The notes under the pieces: model-generated
Told to the model about the DNA's origin: nothing
Seen by the model: only the letters and a program-made list of their open reading frames with translations
The model's database searches: none
Made by a program: the position numbers and the translations under genes
Assembly (NCBI RefSeq): GCF_000620785.1
Contig: NZ_JIAI01000004.1
Location: 124,001 to 188,000, forward strand
Direction: 5' to 3'
Source of the DNA: Actinospineispora acaciae DSM 45401
GTDB lineage: Bacteria > Actinomycetota > Actinomycetes > Mycobacteriales > Pseudonocardiaceae
Length of the DNA: 64,000 nt
Shown here: positions 1-7,204 of the stretch, in pieces
Layout: each line of letters starts with the position of its first letter
Position numbering within the stretch: position 1 is the stretch's first letter

Positions 1-24
1 ACCGGCCGGCCACCACCATCCCGG

Positions 25-459
25 CTACCGGACCACGGTCACCGTGCACGGCGCGTGCAGCACGCACGCCAGCCCGACCGAGCCCAGCAGCATGCTGCTG
101 AACCCACCCCGCCCGCGATGGCCCACCACCAACAGGCCGGCATCGTCAGCGGCATCGACCAACACCTTCGCCGCCGCCCCCGCCGTGACGAACACCTCCA
201 CCTTCGGCGCCGCCGGATCCCCGGCCAGCAGCCGGTCCACCTCCGCCTGGGTCTGCTCACGGGCGTTCTCCGCGATCTCCTCCGGCGTGACCCCGATCGC
301 CGGCCCCGCCGGCAGCGCCCAGTAGCTCGGCAGCTCGTACGCGGTGACCACACGCAACAGCGCCGAACGCCGCCGCGCCTCCTCCACCGCGACCCTCAGC
401 GCCGCCAGCGAACCCTCGGAGCCGTCCACCCCGACCACGACCGTCCCGTTGTTGCTCAT
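25..459 (-). CDS. Universal stress protein, single domain
   Basis: Encodes 144 residues with one UspA fold. The N-terminus has the VVVGVDGSEGS strand-loop and the C-terminus the ATP-binding G-2x-G-9x-G-S pattern (GHRGRGGFSSMLLGSVG), so it should bind ATP like the UspFAs, FG-type proteins. An upstream start would add about 65 arginine-rich residues with no similarity to the family, so the ATG at 457-459, just after an AGGGAG-like ribosome site, is preferred. It is divergent from a two-domain Usp at 674, and the two probably share a stress-responsive control region. The exact role (dormancy, hypoxia, redox) cannot be read from sequence. Confidence 0.9.
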   Translation of the reverse strand: MSNNGTVVVGVDGSEGSLAALRVAVEEARRRSALLRVVTAYELPSYWALPAGPAIGVTPEEIAENAREQTQAEVDRLLAGDPAAPKVEVFVTAGAAAKVLVDAADDAGLLVVGHRGRGGFSSMLLGSVGLACVLHAPCTVTVVR

Positions 460-673
460 GCCGTCTCCCTGAAGTCTCGTCCGGTCTCGCGCCACGGTTC
501 CGCGCCGAGGCCACGGCGACCAGCCACCAAAGCCCCCAGGCCCGGGGTATTCCGACCTTTTCTGGCGACGGTCGGGCCCATGGCGGCTCGGGTAGGGACG
601 GTCGGCCCTACCGGCGGCACGTCCTCGGGGGCAGGTTGGGCGCCACACGGACACCCGAGTGAGGAGCAGCGAG
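460..673. promoter_or_regulatory. Divergent usp-usp control region with paired direct repeats
   Basis: Two copies of GACGGTCGGSCCnA lie at 567-580 and 597-610, exactly 30 bp apart, and the first is also half of an inverted pair with CCGACC at 552-557. The second copy reads GGGACGGTCGGCCC, which resembles the GC-rich palindromic boxes bound by DosR/DevR-type regulators upstream of usp genes in actinobacteria. The regulator assignment is inference. Confidence 0.4.
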
Positions 674-1531
674 ATGAGCGTGCCACCAGAGGCGGTTGTT
701 GCCGGCGTCGACGCTTCCTCGGACAGCGCCCGGGGGCTCGCCCGGGCGGCCGAGGAGGCCAGGGCTCGCGGGGTGCCGCTGCACGTGGTGCACGCGCTGC
801 CCCCGATCTACACCGAGATGCCCCTGGCCCCGGCCGACGAGCGGGCGTTGTGGGACTCCGCGAAGGAGGTCGTGGACGCGGCGCTGGCGGCGCTCGACCC
901 GAGGCCGGCCGTGCCGGTCACGTCCGAGGTGGTCAACGACCTGCCGGCGAAGGTGCTCATCGGCGCCAGCCGGCAGGCCTCGCTGGTCGTGCTCGGCGCG
1001 CGCGGGCACACCGCCCTCTCCGGGCTGTTGCTCGGCTCGGTGAGCCAGCAGGTGTGCTCGCACGCGCACTGCCCGGTCGTGGTGGCCCGCGAGACGGCCG
1101 ATCCGAACGCGCGGCGGATCGTGGTCGGGGTGGACGGGTCGGCCGGCGCCGACCTCGCGCTGGGCTACGCCATGCAGGTCGCCGCGCGCGACCAGGTGCC
1201 GGTGACCGCGGTGTTCGGCTGGCGCGACCACGACGGCCGGACCACCGGCACCGGGGCCCCGGCCTGGACGCACACCGCCGAGCGGATCGCCGCCGCCGAG
1301 CGGCTGCTGGAGCGGGCGACCGAGGCCTGGGCGTCGAAGTATCCGGACGTGGCTGTCACCCGCGAGGCGATCCCGGTGGCGGCGTCCCGGATCCTGGCCG
1401 ACGCCTCCGAACACGCGGCCATGGTCGTGGTCGGCACCAGGGGACGAGGCGGGTTCGCCGGGCTGTTGCTGGGCTCGGTCAGCCACTCCGTGCTGCACCA
1501 CGCCCGCTGTCCGGTCGCCGTCGTGCGCTAG
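674..1531 (+). CDS. Universal stress protein, tandem two-domain
   Basis: A 285-residue protein with two UspA domains in tandem. Domain 1 covers about residues 6-138 and ends with GARGHTALSGLLLGSVS; domain 2 covers about 145-285 and ends with GTRGRGGFAGLLLGSVS. Both keep the ATP-binding glycine pattern. ATG 674 is chosen because GAGGAG lies seven bases upstream; a GTG at 659 is in frame but has no ribosome site. Tandem Usps of this size are typical of mycobacteria and streptomycetes, where they are induced by hypoxia or stationary phase. It is divergent from the single-domain Usp at 25-459. Confidence 0.92.
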   Translation: MSVPPEAVVAGVDASSDSARGLARAAEEARARGVPLHVVHALPPIYTEMPLAPADERALWDSAKEVVDAALAALDPRPAVPVTSEVVNDLPAKVLIGASRQASLVVLGARGHTALSGLLLGSVSQQVCSHAHCPVVVARETADPNARRIVVGVDGSAGADLALGYAMQVAARDQVPVTAVFGWRDHDGRTTGTGAPAWTHTAERIAAAERLLERATEAWASKYPDVAVTREAIPVAASRILADASEHAAMVVVGTRGRGGFAGLLLGSVSHSVLHHARCPVAVVR

Positions 1532-1546
1532 CAGCGCGCCCTCGGG

Positions 1547-2170
1547 CTACGCCTCCGGATCGGGTCGCAACCTGTCGTAGCGCCGGTTGAGGGCGCGGTC
1601 CTTGTTGAGCGGGGAATGCGCCTCGTCCGGTTCGGCATTGCTGGCGATGCCGACCGAGTTGAGCAGGCTCATCATGTCGACCAGGCGCGAGATGCGGACG
1701 TCGTTGTACTCGGTGGGGCGGCGATCGTCGGCGAGGGTCAGCTCGATGGCCCGGTCCATCCAGGGCACCTCGCTGTAGAGGCCGGCGCTCTGAGCGGCGC
1801 TCACCATGCTGTACCTGATCAATCCCGGTTGTTTGCCGCGAAGCTGTCCGATGGTGTGCTCGCTGAGCGGGAACAGCCTCCGGTGTGTACGCAGGTAGGA
1901 CAGTTCCAGGGCGCGGGCGTGGCCGTACGTGCAGTACCGGCAGCCGTTGACCAGGGAGATGACGGTGCACAGCAGGTGGGTGCGGACCGGCCCGTAGAGC
2001 TTGAGCGTGCGCTGGTACCTGGGCATGTGGACCACGAACCAGACCAGCGCTCGGACCGGCCCGAGCTGGATGACGATGGCCGCCATGAGACGTGGGCGGA
2101 ACCCCCACAGGTACATGCCCAGGCGCTCCAGCACGACCGTGGCACCGCGCTTGAGCGCGCTGGACGCCAT
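1547..2170 (-). CDS. AhpD/carboxymuconolactone decarboxylase-like protein
   Basis: A 207-residue protein whose middle holds the AhpD-fold signature CRYCTYGHA, i.e. C-x2-C-x3-H, preceded by a helix ending LVNG. In AhpD-type peroxidases these two cysteines and the histidine form the redox centre, so peroxidase or disulfide-reductase activity is plausible. An N-terminal stretch of about 60 residues (LMAAIVIQLGPVRALVWFVV) is hydrophobic and could be membrane-associated. ATG 2170 has a GGGAGA-like ribosome site. It stands alone, convergent with the tandem usp. Substrate and partner are unknown. Confidence 0.75.
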   Translation of the reverse strand: MASSALKRGATVVLERLGMYLWGFRPRLMAAIVIQLGPVRALVWFVVHMPRYQRTLKLYGPVRTHLLCTVISLVNGCRYCTYGHARALELSYLRTHRRLFPLSEHTIGQLRGKQPGLIRYSMVSAAQSAGLYSEVPWMDRAIELTLADDRRPTEYNDVRISRLVDMMSLLNSVGIASNAEPDEAHSPLNKDRALNRRYDRLRPDPEA

Positions 2171-2537
2171 GACAATCTCCCGGATTGAGAAATTCGATCA
2201 TAACGGCCACCCAATTTGTGTGAACTATAGGTCCCTCATTTCACGCTGAGTCACCCCTCTTGGTACCCCGCATGTCAACGGCCCGCCGTTGAATTAGGCG
2301 CGAACAGGTGTTTCACCGGAGATCGGTGAGGTTATCGCCAACAACTGCCAACAGCGCTCCGCCAACGTGGATCACCGCTTGCGCTGCGTGATCGAATTCG
2401 AACACAAAGGACCGGCAATAGTTGCAGGCTCTAACTAACAATATGGAGACTCCGCCGCACACCTACCTGGGCGGCCGCGCACCCCGCACCGTGTGCTACA
2501 CCCCAACATGCTGCGCGGCGCCGAGGGAAGGAAACCG
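2171..2537. other. 367-bp intergenic region with two inverted repeats
   Basis: No convincing gene is seen. The stretch is clearly less GC-rich than its neighbours. It holds two small perfect inverted repeats: TCAACGG-CCCG-CCGTTGA at 2275-2292 and TCACCG-GAGAT-CGGTGA at 2313-2329. Either could be an operator for the flanking divergent genes (AhpD-like on minus, DUF6319-like on plus). No transcription terminator is obvious. Confidence 0.45.
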
Positions 2538-3197
2538 ATGGTCGAGCCGAGAACGCTGTCTGAGCAGGATCTGGCGGAGGTGCGCGCGGAGCTGTCCGCC
2601 GGCAAGCCGTCGACCGTGTGGTTCACCCCGGCGTCCGTCGGCGTCCCGACCGGGGGCTCGGCCAAGGTGGTGTCCCTCGGTGATGCGCCCGTGGGCGAGT
2701 TCATCCAGGTCAGGCCCGCGGGTTCGCGCGACACCATGTTCTGCTCGCCCGGCGAGCTGACCAGGACACGGCCGCCACGCAAACGAAAACCCCAACCTCC
2801 CGAACCGGCCGAGACGCCGACCAGCCCGCCGGCACCGTCGCCGCCCCGGACACCGACCGCGGACAAGGCCCCGCCCTCGGCACCGGCACCGGCACCGGCA
2901 CCGGCGGCGGCCAAGAGCCCGGATCGTCGACGCCCCTCCGGAGTCACCGTCACCCTGACCGGCTCGGCCGAGGGTGAATGGACCGTCGAGGTGACGATCG
3001 GCAGAAAGCGCGCGGTGCGGCCCACCCCGGTGCAGCCGGCCGACATCGCGCAAGCGGCCCGCTCGCTGCCGACCGCGGTGACCGACGCCATCGAGGCATC
3101 GCTGGACGCCGCCCGCCAGCGCCAGGTCGAACGCGTCGAGCAGCTCCGCGTCGAGCTCGAAGCCGCACAACGCGCACTGGAAGAACTCAGCGGCTGA
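2538..3197 (+). CDS. DUF6319-like actinobacterial protein with Pro/Ala linker
   Basis: A 219-residue protein in three parts. An N-terminal conserved region of about 80 residues (LSEQDLAEVRAELSAGKPSTVWF) is followed by a low-complexity Pro/Ala/Thr linker of roughly 60 residues. A C-terminal region then carries a beta-rich segment and a predicted coiled coil (QRQVERVEQLRVELEAAQR). The linker is partly encoded by a (CACCGG)n microsatellite near 2880-2905. It resembles actinobacterial proteins of unknown function grouped as DUF6319; that name is from memory. ATG 2538 follows AAGGAAA. Its 3' end overlaps the convergent COG0523 gene by 11 bp. Confidence 0.7.
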   Translation: MVEPRTLSEQDLAEVRAELSAGKPSTVWFTPASVGVPTGGSAKVVSLGDAPVGEFIQVRPAGSRDTMFCSPGELTRTRPPRKRKPQPPEPAETPTSPPAPSPPRTPTADKAPPSAPAPAPAPAAAKSPDRRRPSGVTVTLTGSAEGEWTVEVTIGRKRAVRPTPVQPADIAQAARSLPTAVTDAIEASLDAARQRQVERVEQLRVELEAAQRALEELSG

Positions 3198-4236
3198 CGC
3201 TCTCGGGTACGGGCGGCTCGAACGTGTGCCGGTGGACCGCGAACATCGCGTCGGGATCGGCGGGTTCGTCCCGCTCGCAGGCGCCCAGCGCGGCCAGCAG
3301 CGCATCACGGTCCATCCCGCACCCGATCACCACCAGGCTCGTGCCACGCGCCTGCCCCGGATCCCATCGAGACCGGGAGAACCGCAGGTGCTGCCCGACG
3401 GCGTGCAGCAGGTACCGCTGTCGGTGACCGTTCACCCCGAAGTGGACGAAGCCCTTGAGCCGGTAGGCGGTCGCCGGCCGGCGCTGCAGGAACTCGACGA
3501 GGCGACCGGGGTCGATCGGCCGGTCGGTGACGAACTCGATCGCCTCGTAGACGGCGTGCAGGTGACCCTCGTGATCACCGTGGTGCTCGTCGGACAGGGC
3601 CTGGCCGAGCATCAGCTGCCGGCCGGGAACCACATCGACGTCGAACAGGATCCTCGGCTCCACCGCGGCGTGCCGGGCGGCCAGCACGGGCGCCCGCTCG
3701 TTGAGCGAGCGGCACGCCTCGAGCACCCGCGACAGCCCGGCGGCGTCCACCCGGTCGGCCTTGTTGACGACCACCAGGTCCGCCAGCCGCACGTGCCGCT
3801 CCAGCGCGGGATGCCGGCTCCGGACCGACTCGAACTCCACCGCGTCCACGACCTCGACCAGCCCGCCGAAGCTCGTGTGCGGACTCCCCGCGTCGAGAAC
3901 GAGGCGGACCAGGGCACCTGGCTCGGCGATCCCGCTCGCCTCGATGACGATCACGTCGATGTCCGACCCCGGCCGCGCGAGCTGATCGAGCAGCGGCCGG
4001 ACGCCGGCCTCGTCGGCGACGCAGCACAGGCAGCCGTTGCCGACCGGGACCACTCCCTCGGCGCTGCCGCCGACCAGCATCGCGTCGACGGGGATCGAGC
4101 CGAAGTCGTAGACGATCGCCCCGATGCGCGCGTCCAGGCTGCGCGAGAGCAGGTGGTTGAGCAGCGTCGTCTTCCCCGAGCCGAGGAAACCGGCCAGTAC
4201 GAGCACGGGGACCGGGCGCGGCACGCCCCCAACCAT
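3187..4236 (-). CDS. COG0523 (CobW/YjiA/ZNG-type) GTPase, probable metallochaperone
   Basis: A 349-residue G3E-family P-loop GTPase. Visible motifs are Walker A GFLGSGKTT near the N-terminus, the hallmark metal-site CLCC (CxCC) at about residue 69-72, the base-specificity motif NKAD, and a C-terminal CobW_C domain (about 225-320) containing FVHFGVNGHRQRYLLHAVG. COG0523 proteins hydrolyse GTP to load Zn, Co or Fe into client enzymes, and many actinobacterial copies are zinc-responsive. A histidine-rich segment (DEHHGDHEGHLH) before CobW_C is typical of zinc-handling members. No Zur box or client gene is evident next to it. Confidence 0.88.
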   Translation of the reverse strand: MVGGVPRPVPVLVLAGFLGSGKTTLLNHLLSRSLDARIGAIVYDFGSIPVDAMLVGGSAEGVVPVGNGCLCCVADEAGVRPLLDQLARPGSDIDVIVIEASGIAEPGALVRLVLDAGSPHTSFGGLVEVVDAVEFESVRSRHPALERHVRLADLVVVNKADRVDAAGLSRVLEACRSLNERAPVLAARHAAVEPRILFDVDVVPGRQLMLGQALSDEHHGDHEGHLHAVYEAIEFVTDRPIDPGRLVEFLQRRPATAYRLKGFVHFGVNGHRQRYLLHAVGQHLRFSRSRWDPGQARGTSLVVIGCGMDRDALLAALGACERDEPADPDAMFAVHRHTFEPPVPESVSR

Positions 4237-4285
4237 ATCGGCGGCGCCGGGGTCACTCCCGGCGAGCCGAGCGGAGGGAAACGAG

Positions 4286-4434
4286 ATGCAACCCGTCTAC
4301 GTGCTGGACTCGGCGAACGGGCACGTCGTGGCGCGCGGCGCCCGTACTTCACCGCCGGCGGGGACTACGACCTCCGGTCGAACAGGTACACGAACGGTGA
4401 GCTGGTCATCGTCGAGCTCGGCGAACTGACCTGA
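4286..4434 (+). pseudogene. Small ORF interrupted by a frameshift
   Basis: ATG 4286, preceded by GGAGGGAAACG, opens a frame reading MQPVYVLDSANGHVVARGA. From about 4340 a different frame continues a sensible protein (RPYFTAGGDYDLRSNRYTNG, then LVIVELGELT and a stop at 4432-4434). Joining the two gives a coherent protein of about 50 residues, and the second frame also keeps the GC-rich third-position bias. This indicates a 1-base loss or 2-base gain near 4340-4346, either a true pseudogene or a sequencing error. I do not recognise the family. It sits immediately upstream of the DUF3040 gene. Confidence 0.5.
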
Positions 4435-4449
4435 GCGGAGGAGGACGTC

Positions 4450-4647
4450 ATGCTCAGTGAGCGGGAGCGCCACATCTTCGGCGAGATCCAGCGGCGGCTC
4501 GTCGCCGAGGACCGGCGAGGCCACGACGTGGTGATCGTGTTGGTCGGGGTGGTCACGGCGGCGTGCCTGGCGGTGGTGAGCGCGATCGTGGTGGCGGCCG
4601 CGCTGGTGCTCTCCTGGTTCGCCAGAGATCGGCACCGCGAGGAGTGA
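4450..4647 (+). CDS. DUF3040-family small membrane protein
   Basis: A 65-residue protein starting MLSERERHIFGEIQRRL, the characteristic amphipathic beginning of DUF3040 proteins, followed by one long hydrophobic segment (about residues 28-56) and a charged tail. DUF3040 proteins are short, usually one- or two-pass, and common in actinobacteria; their function is unknown. GGAGGA sits six bases before ATG 4450. It may be co-transcribed with the frameshifted small ORF just upstream, since only 15 bp separate them. Confidence 0.75.
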   Translation: MLSERERHIFGEIQRRLVAEDRRGHDVVIVLVGVVTAACLAVVSAIVVAAALVLSWFARDRHREE

Positions 4648-4718
4648 TCGGGCGGCAACTGTAGACTCGTCGAAACCGAGCGCGGTGGGTCGAAACCAAC
4701 CGTGTGAGGTTTGGCCAT

Positions 4719-4792
4719 AGGGGCGTAGCTCAACTGGTAGAGCAGCTGGTTTCCACGCCGGTCGGTGCCGTGTTCGAGTCCGGCCGCCCCTG
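4719..4792 (+). tRNA. tRNA-Trp-like sequence, probably degenerate
   Basis: The acceptor halves AGGGGCG (4719-4725) and CGCCCCT (4785-4791) with discriminator G match bacterial tRNA-Trp, and the D-arm (GCTC-AACTGGTA-GAGC) and T-loop TTCGAGT are good. The rest deviates. The anticodon arm folds as GCTGG-TTTCCACG-CCGGT with an 8-base loop containing CCA, and the T-stem only pairs if a T is bulged (GCCG-T-G / C-CGGC). The total is 74 bases instead of 73. It could be a decayed copy, an unusual tRNA, or a region with sequence errors. Confidence 0.45.
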
Positions 4793-4929
4793 CTGTGACG
4801 TGCCCGCGCATCCCTGTGCCGGCGGGCCGCCGGCCGCCGACTCCGGTGTCGGCGGTTCGGCGTCCTTACCGAGATTCGCGGGATGGGCGACGATGGTGGC
4901 CTCAGGTTGCCGTGTCACTCGGAGGCGTC

Positions 4930-6018
4930 ATGGTTGCGGCACCCGGATCCGGCCGTTGGTGGCGTGGTGCGCGCGCCCGGTTCGGGCCGGACGCGATGGC
5001 CACCGTCGCGGAGGGCAGGCGGGTGGCCGCCGCCGTGCGGTCCGGCCTGGACGGGCCGGGGGCGATCGCGGCGGCCCGGCGGCTGCGCCGGTTGCTCGGC
5101 GCGGACGCCGTCGGGCTCGCGGGGCTGGACGGTGCCCTCCTGTGGTCCGGCGACCCCGCCGACCCGGAGGCGGCGACCGAGCTGGTGGGACGGGCGTTGC
5201 GCACGGACTCCCGGGCCGGCCGGGGCGGGCGGCTGGTGGCCCCGCTGGTGGCACTGCCGCTGCACGCCCGCGACGAGCTGGTCGGCGCGCTGGTCGTCGA
5301 GGGCGAGGTGGCCACCTCGGCGGTCAGGGAGGCGGCGGCCCTGCTCAGCGAGGCGTTGGACCGGGCCCGGCTGGAGGCGTCGTCGGAGGTCGCGGAGCAG
5401 GCCGAGCTGCGGGCGCTGCGCGCGGAGATATCCCCGCACTTCGTCTACAACAGCCTCACCGCGATCGCCTCGTTCGTCGGCTCCGACCCCGAGCGCGCCC
5501 GCGACCTGATGCTCGACTTCGCCGCGTACGCCCGGCACAGCCTGGCCCGCCACGGCGACTACACCACCGTCGCGGGCGAGTTCCAGGCGATCGAGGCCTA
5601 CCTCGCGCTGGCCCGCGCCGTGCTCGGCGACCGGCTGCGGGTGCAGGTGCGGATCGCGCCGGAGATCCTGCCGGTCGCGGTGCCGTACCTGGCGCTGCAG
5701 CCGCTGGTCGAGAATGCCGTGCGGCACGGTGTCGAGCTGACCAGCGCGGGCGGGCTGGTCCAGGTGGCCGGGCAGGCCGAAGGGAGCGAGTGTGTGATCA
5801 CCGTCGAGGACGACGGACCCGGCATGGACCCCGAGTACGCCGCGGACGTGCTGGCCGGGCGGGGCAAGCCCGGCAGCATGGGCCTGATGAACGTCGACCG
5901 CAGGCTGCGCACCGTGTTCGGCCCCGGCTACGGCGTCGTGATCGAGACCGCCGACGGCGCCGGCACCAGGGTCGTGGTGCGGCTGCCCCGGTTCCAGCCG
6001 GGCGTGGTCGCGCAGTGA
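4930..6018 (+). CDS. LytS/YpdA-type sensor histidine kinase
   Basis: A 362-residue cytosolic kinase. The N-terminus (about 30-140) looks like a small GAF-type sensory domain. It is followed by a His_kinase domain of the LytS class with EISPHFVYNSL, where His170 is the likely phospho-acceptor, and an HATPase with the N-box PLVENAVRHG and the G-box DDGPGMD. No transmembrane segments are seen, unlike E. coli BtsS/YpdA. GGAGG lies five bases before ATG 4930. Its stop overlaps the GTG of the LytTR regulator (GTGA). Related kinases sense pyruvate-like signals and switch on carboxylate transporters, and two symporters follow downstream. Confidence 0.88.
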   Translation: MVAAPGSGRWWRGARARFGPDAMATVAEGRRVAAAVRSGLDGPGAIAAARRLRRLLGADAVGLAGLDGALLWSGDPADPEAATELVGRALRTDSRAGRGGRLVAPLVALPLHARDELVGALVVEGEVATSAVREAAALLSEALDRARLEASSEVAEQAELRALRAEISPHFVYNSLTAIASFVGSDPERARDLMLDFAAYARHSLARHGDYTTVAGEFQAIEAYLALARAVLGDRLRVQVRIAPEILPVAVPYLALQPLVENAVRHGVELTSAGGLVQVAGQAEGSECVITVEDDGPGMDPEYAADVLAGRGKPGSMGLMNVDRRLRTVFGPGYGVVIETADGAGTRVVVRLPRFQPGVVAQ

Positions 6019-6839
6019 GCACCCGGGCGTCGGACGGGTTGCGGGTGCTCGCGGTGGACGACGTCGCCCCGGCGCTGGACGAGCTGCGCCGGCTGCTGCT
6101 GGAGTCGCCCGACGTCGCCGACGTGGCGACCGCCGCGGACGCGCTCACGGCGCTGCGGCTGATCCAGGCCGGGCCGTTCGACGCCGTGTTCCTCGACATC
6201 TCGATGCCGGCGATGGACGGGATGGAGCTCGCCTCGCTGCTGGCCCGCATGACCGACCCGCCGGTGGTCGTGTTCGTCACCGCGTTCGAGAAGCACGCCG
6301 CGTCCGCGTACGGCATCGGCGCCGTCGACTACCTGCTCAAACCGGTGGGCAGCGAGCGGCTGCGCGGCGCGCTGGACAAGGTCAGGCGCTTCCTCGCGGC
6401 GGACGCCGGCGCCGCTACGGCACCGGTGGCGGCGGAGGTCGACGCGCTGGCCGCCGTGCCGGTCGAGCTGGCCGGGCGCACCCGGTTCGTCCGGCGCGAC
6501 GACGTGCGGTTCGCCGAGGCGCAGGGCGACTACGTGCGCCTGCACACCCCGTCGGGCGCGCACCTGGTCCGGATCCCGATCTCCCGGCTGGAGGAGCACT
6601 GGCGGCCCGCCGGGTTCGCCCGGGTGCACCGCAGCTACCTGCTGGCGGTGCCCGCCGTGCGCGAGCTGCGCAGCGACGTCACCGGCGGGCTGCTGGCGCA
6701 CACCGACGTGGGCGACGTGCCGGTGAGCCGCCGGCACGCCCGCGAGCTGCGGGAGCTGCTGCTCGACGCCGCGACCAGGGGCGAGTTCGACACCTCCGCC
6801 CGGCCGGAACCCCCGCCGTCCAGGGGCGAGCGCCGGTGA
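6015..6839 (+). CDS. LytTR-family DNA-binding response regulator
   Basis: A 274-residue regulator. The receiver domain (about 10-128) has acidic residues AVDD, phospho-acceptor Asp61 in FLDISMP, the T in FVTAF and the K in LLKPVG. After an Ala-rich linker comes a LytTR DNA-binding domain (about 150-255) with RRDDVRFAEAQGDYVRLHT and FARVHRSYLL, both classic for the fold. It starts with GTG overlapping the kinase stop, so the pair is translationally coupled. By analogy with YpdB and BtsR, it probably activates the symporter genes that follow in the same operon. LytTR sites are direct repeats, which I could not identify with confidence here. Confidence 0.9.
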   Translation: MSTRASDGLRVLAVDDVAPALDELRRLLLESPDVADVATAADALTALRLIQAGPFDAVFLDISMPAMDGMELASLLARMTDPPVVVFVTAFEKHAASAYGIGAVDYLLKPVGSERLRGALDKVRRFLAADAGAATAPVAAEVDALAAVPVELAGRTRFVRRDDVRFAEAQGDYVRLHTPSGAHLVRIPISRLEEHWRPAGFARVHRSYLLAVPAVRELRSDVTGGLLAHTDVGDVPVSRRHARELRELLLDAATRGEFDTSARPEPPPSRGERR

Positions 6840-7204
6840 CCCGCCAGCGCAGGGTCACGGTGGCCAGCCCGCAGACCCGGCTCGCGATGGCTCGCCGCCG
6901 CACCGGCGTGCGCGCCGAACCGCCGCACCTCGCCCCCTCCGACCTGGAACGAGCCCGCCGCGTGCACCGCGCGCAGCTGCGGTACGCGGTGCTGGCGGTC
7001 GGGCTGCTCGCCGCCCTGATCATCGGCATCCCGATCGTGCTGTTCGCGTTCCCGCACCTCGACGCCGTCCGGCTGGCCGGCGTTCCGGTGTCCTGGCTCG
7101 CCGTCGGCCTGCTGCCCTACCCGGCGCTGGTGCTGCTCGCGCGCTGGCAGCTGCGCAGCGCCGAGCGCACCGAGCGCGGCGGACCGGCCAAGAGGCGAGC
7201 GTGA
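6836..7204 (+). CDS. Small two-pass membrane protein in symporter operon
   Basis: A 122-residue protein with a basic N-terminus of about 40 residues, two hydrophobic segments (about 48-72 and 82-104) and a basic tail. The GTG start overlaps the regulator stop and its own stop overlaps the next GTG (both GTGA), so it is coupled on both sides. Position and topology are those of the DUF485-type helper proteins that precede acetate-type symporters; a true DUF485 homologue precedes the second symporter. It is probably an accessory subunit of the 7201-8889 transporter, inferred only from context. Confidence 0.65.
   Translation: MTRQRRVTVASPQTRLAMARRRTGVRAEPPHLAPSDLERARRVHRAQLRYAVLAVGLLAALIIGIPIVLFAFPHLDAVRLAGVPVSWLAVGLLPYPALVLLARWQLRSAERTERGGPAKRRA

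Noticed and set aside
55..1590. A 511-codon plus-strand reading frame across both usp genes
   Set aside because: Very arginine-rich, antisense to one usp and out of frame with the other; a by-product of high GC.
2880..2905. (CACCGG)n repeat as a regulatory or recombination element
   Set aside because: In frame inside the DUF6319-like gene, where it simply encodes an Ala-Pro linker.
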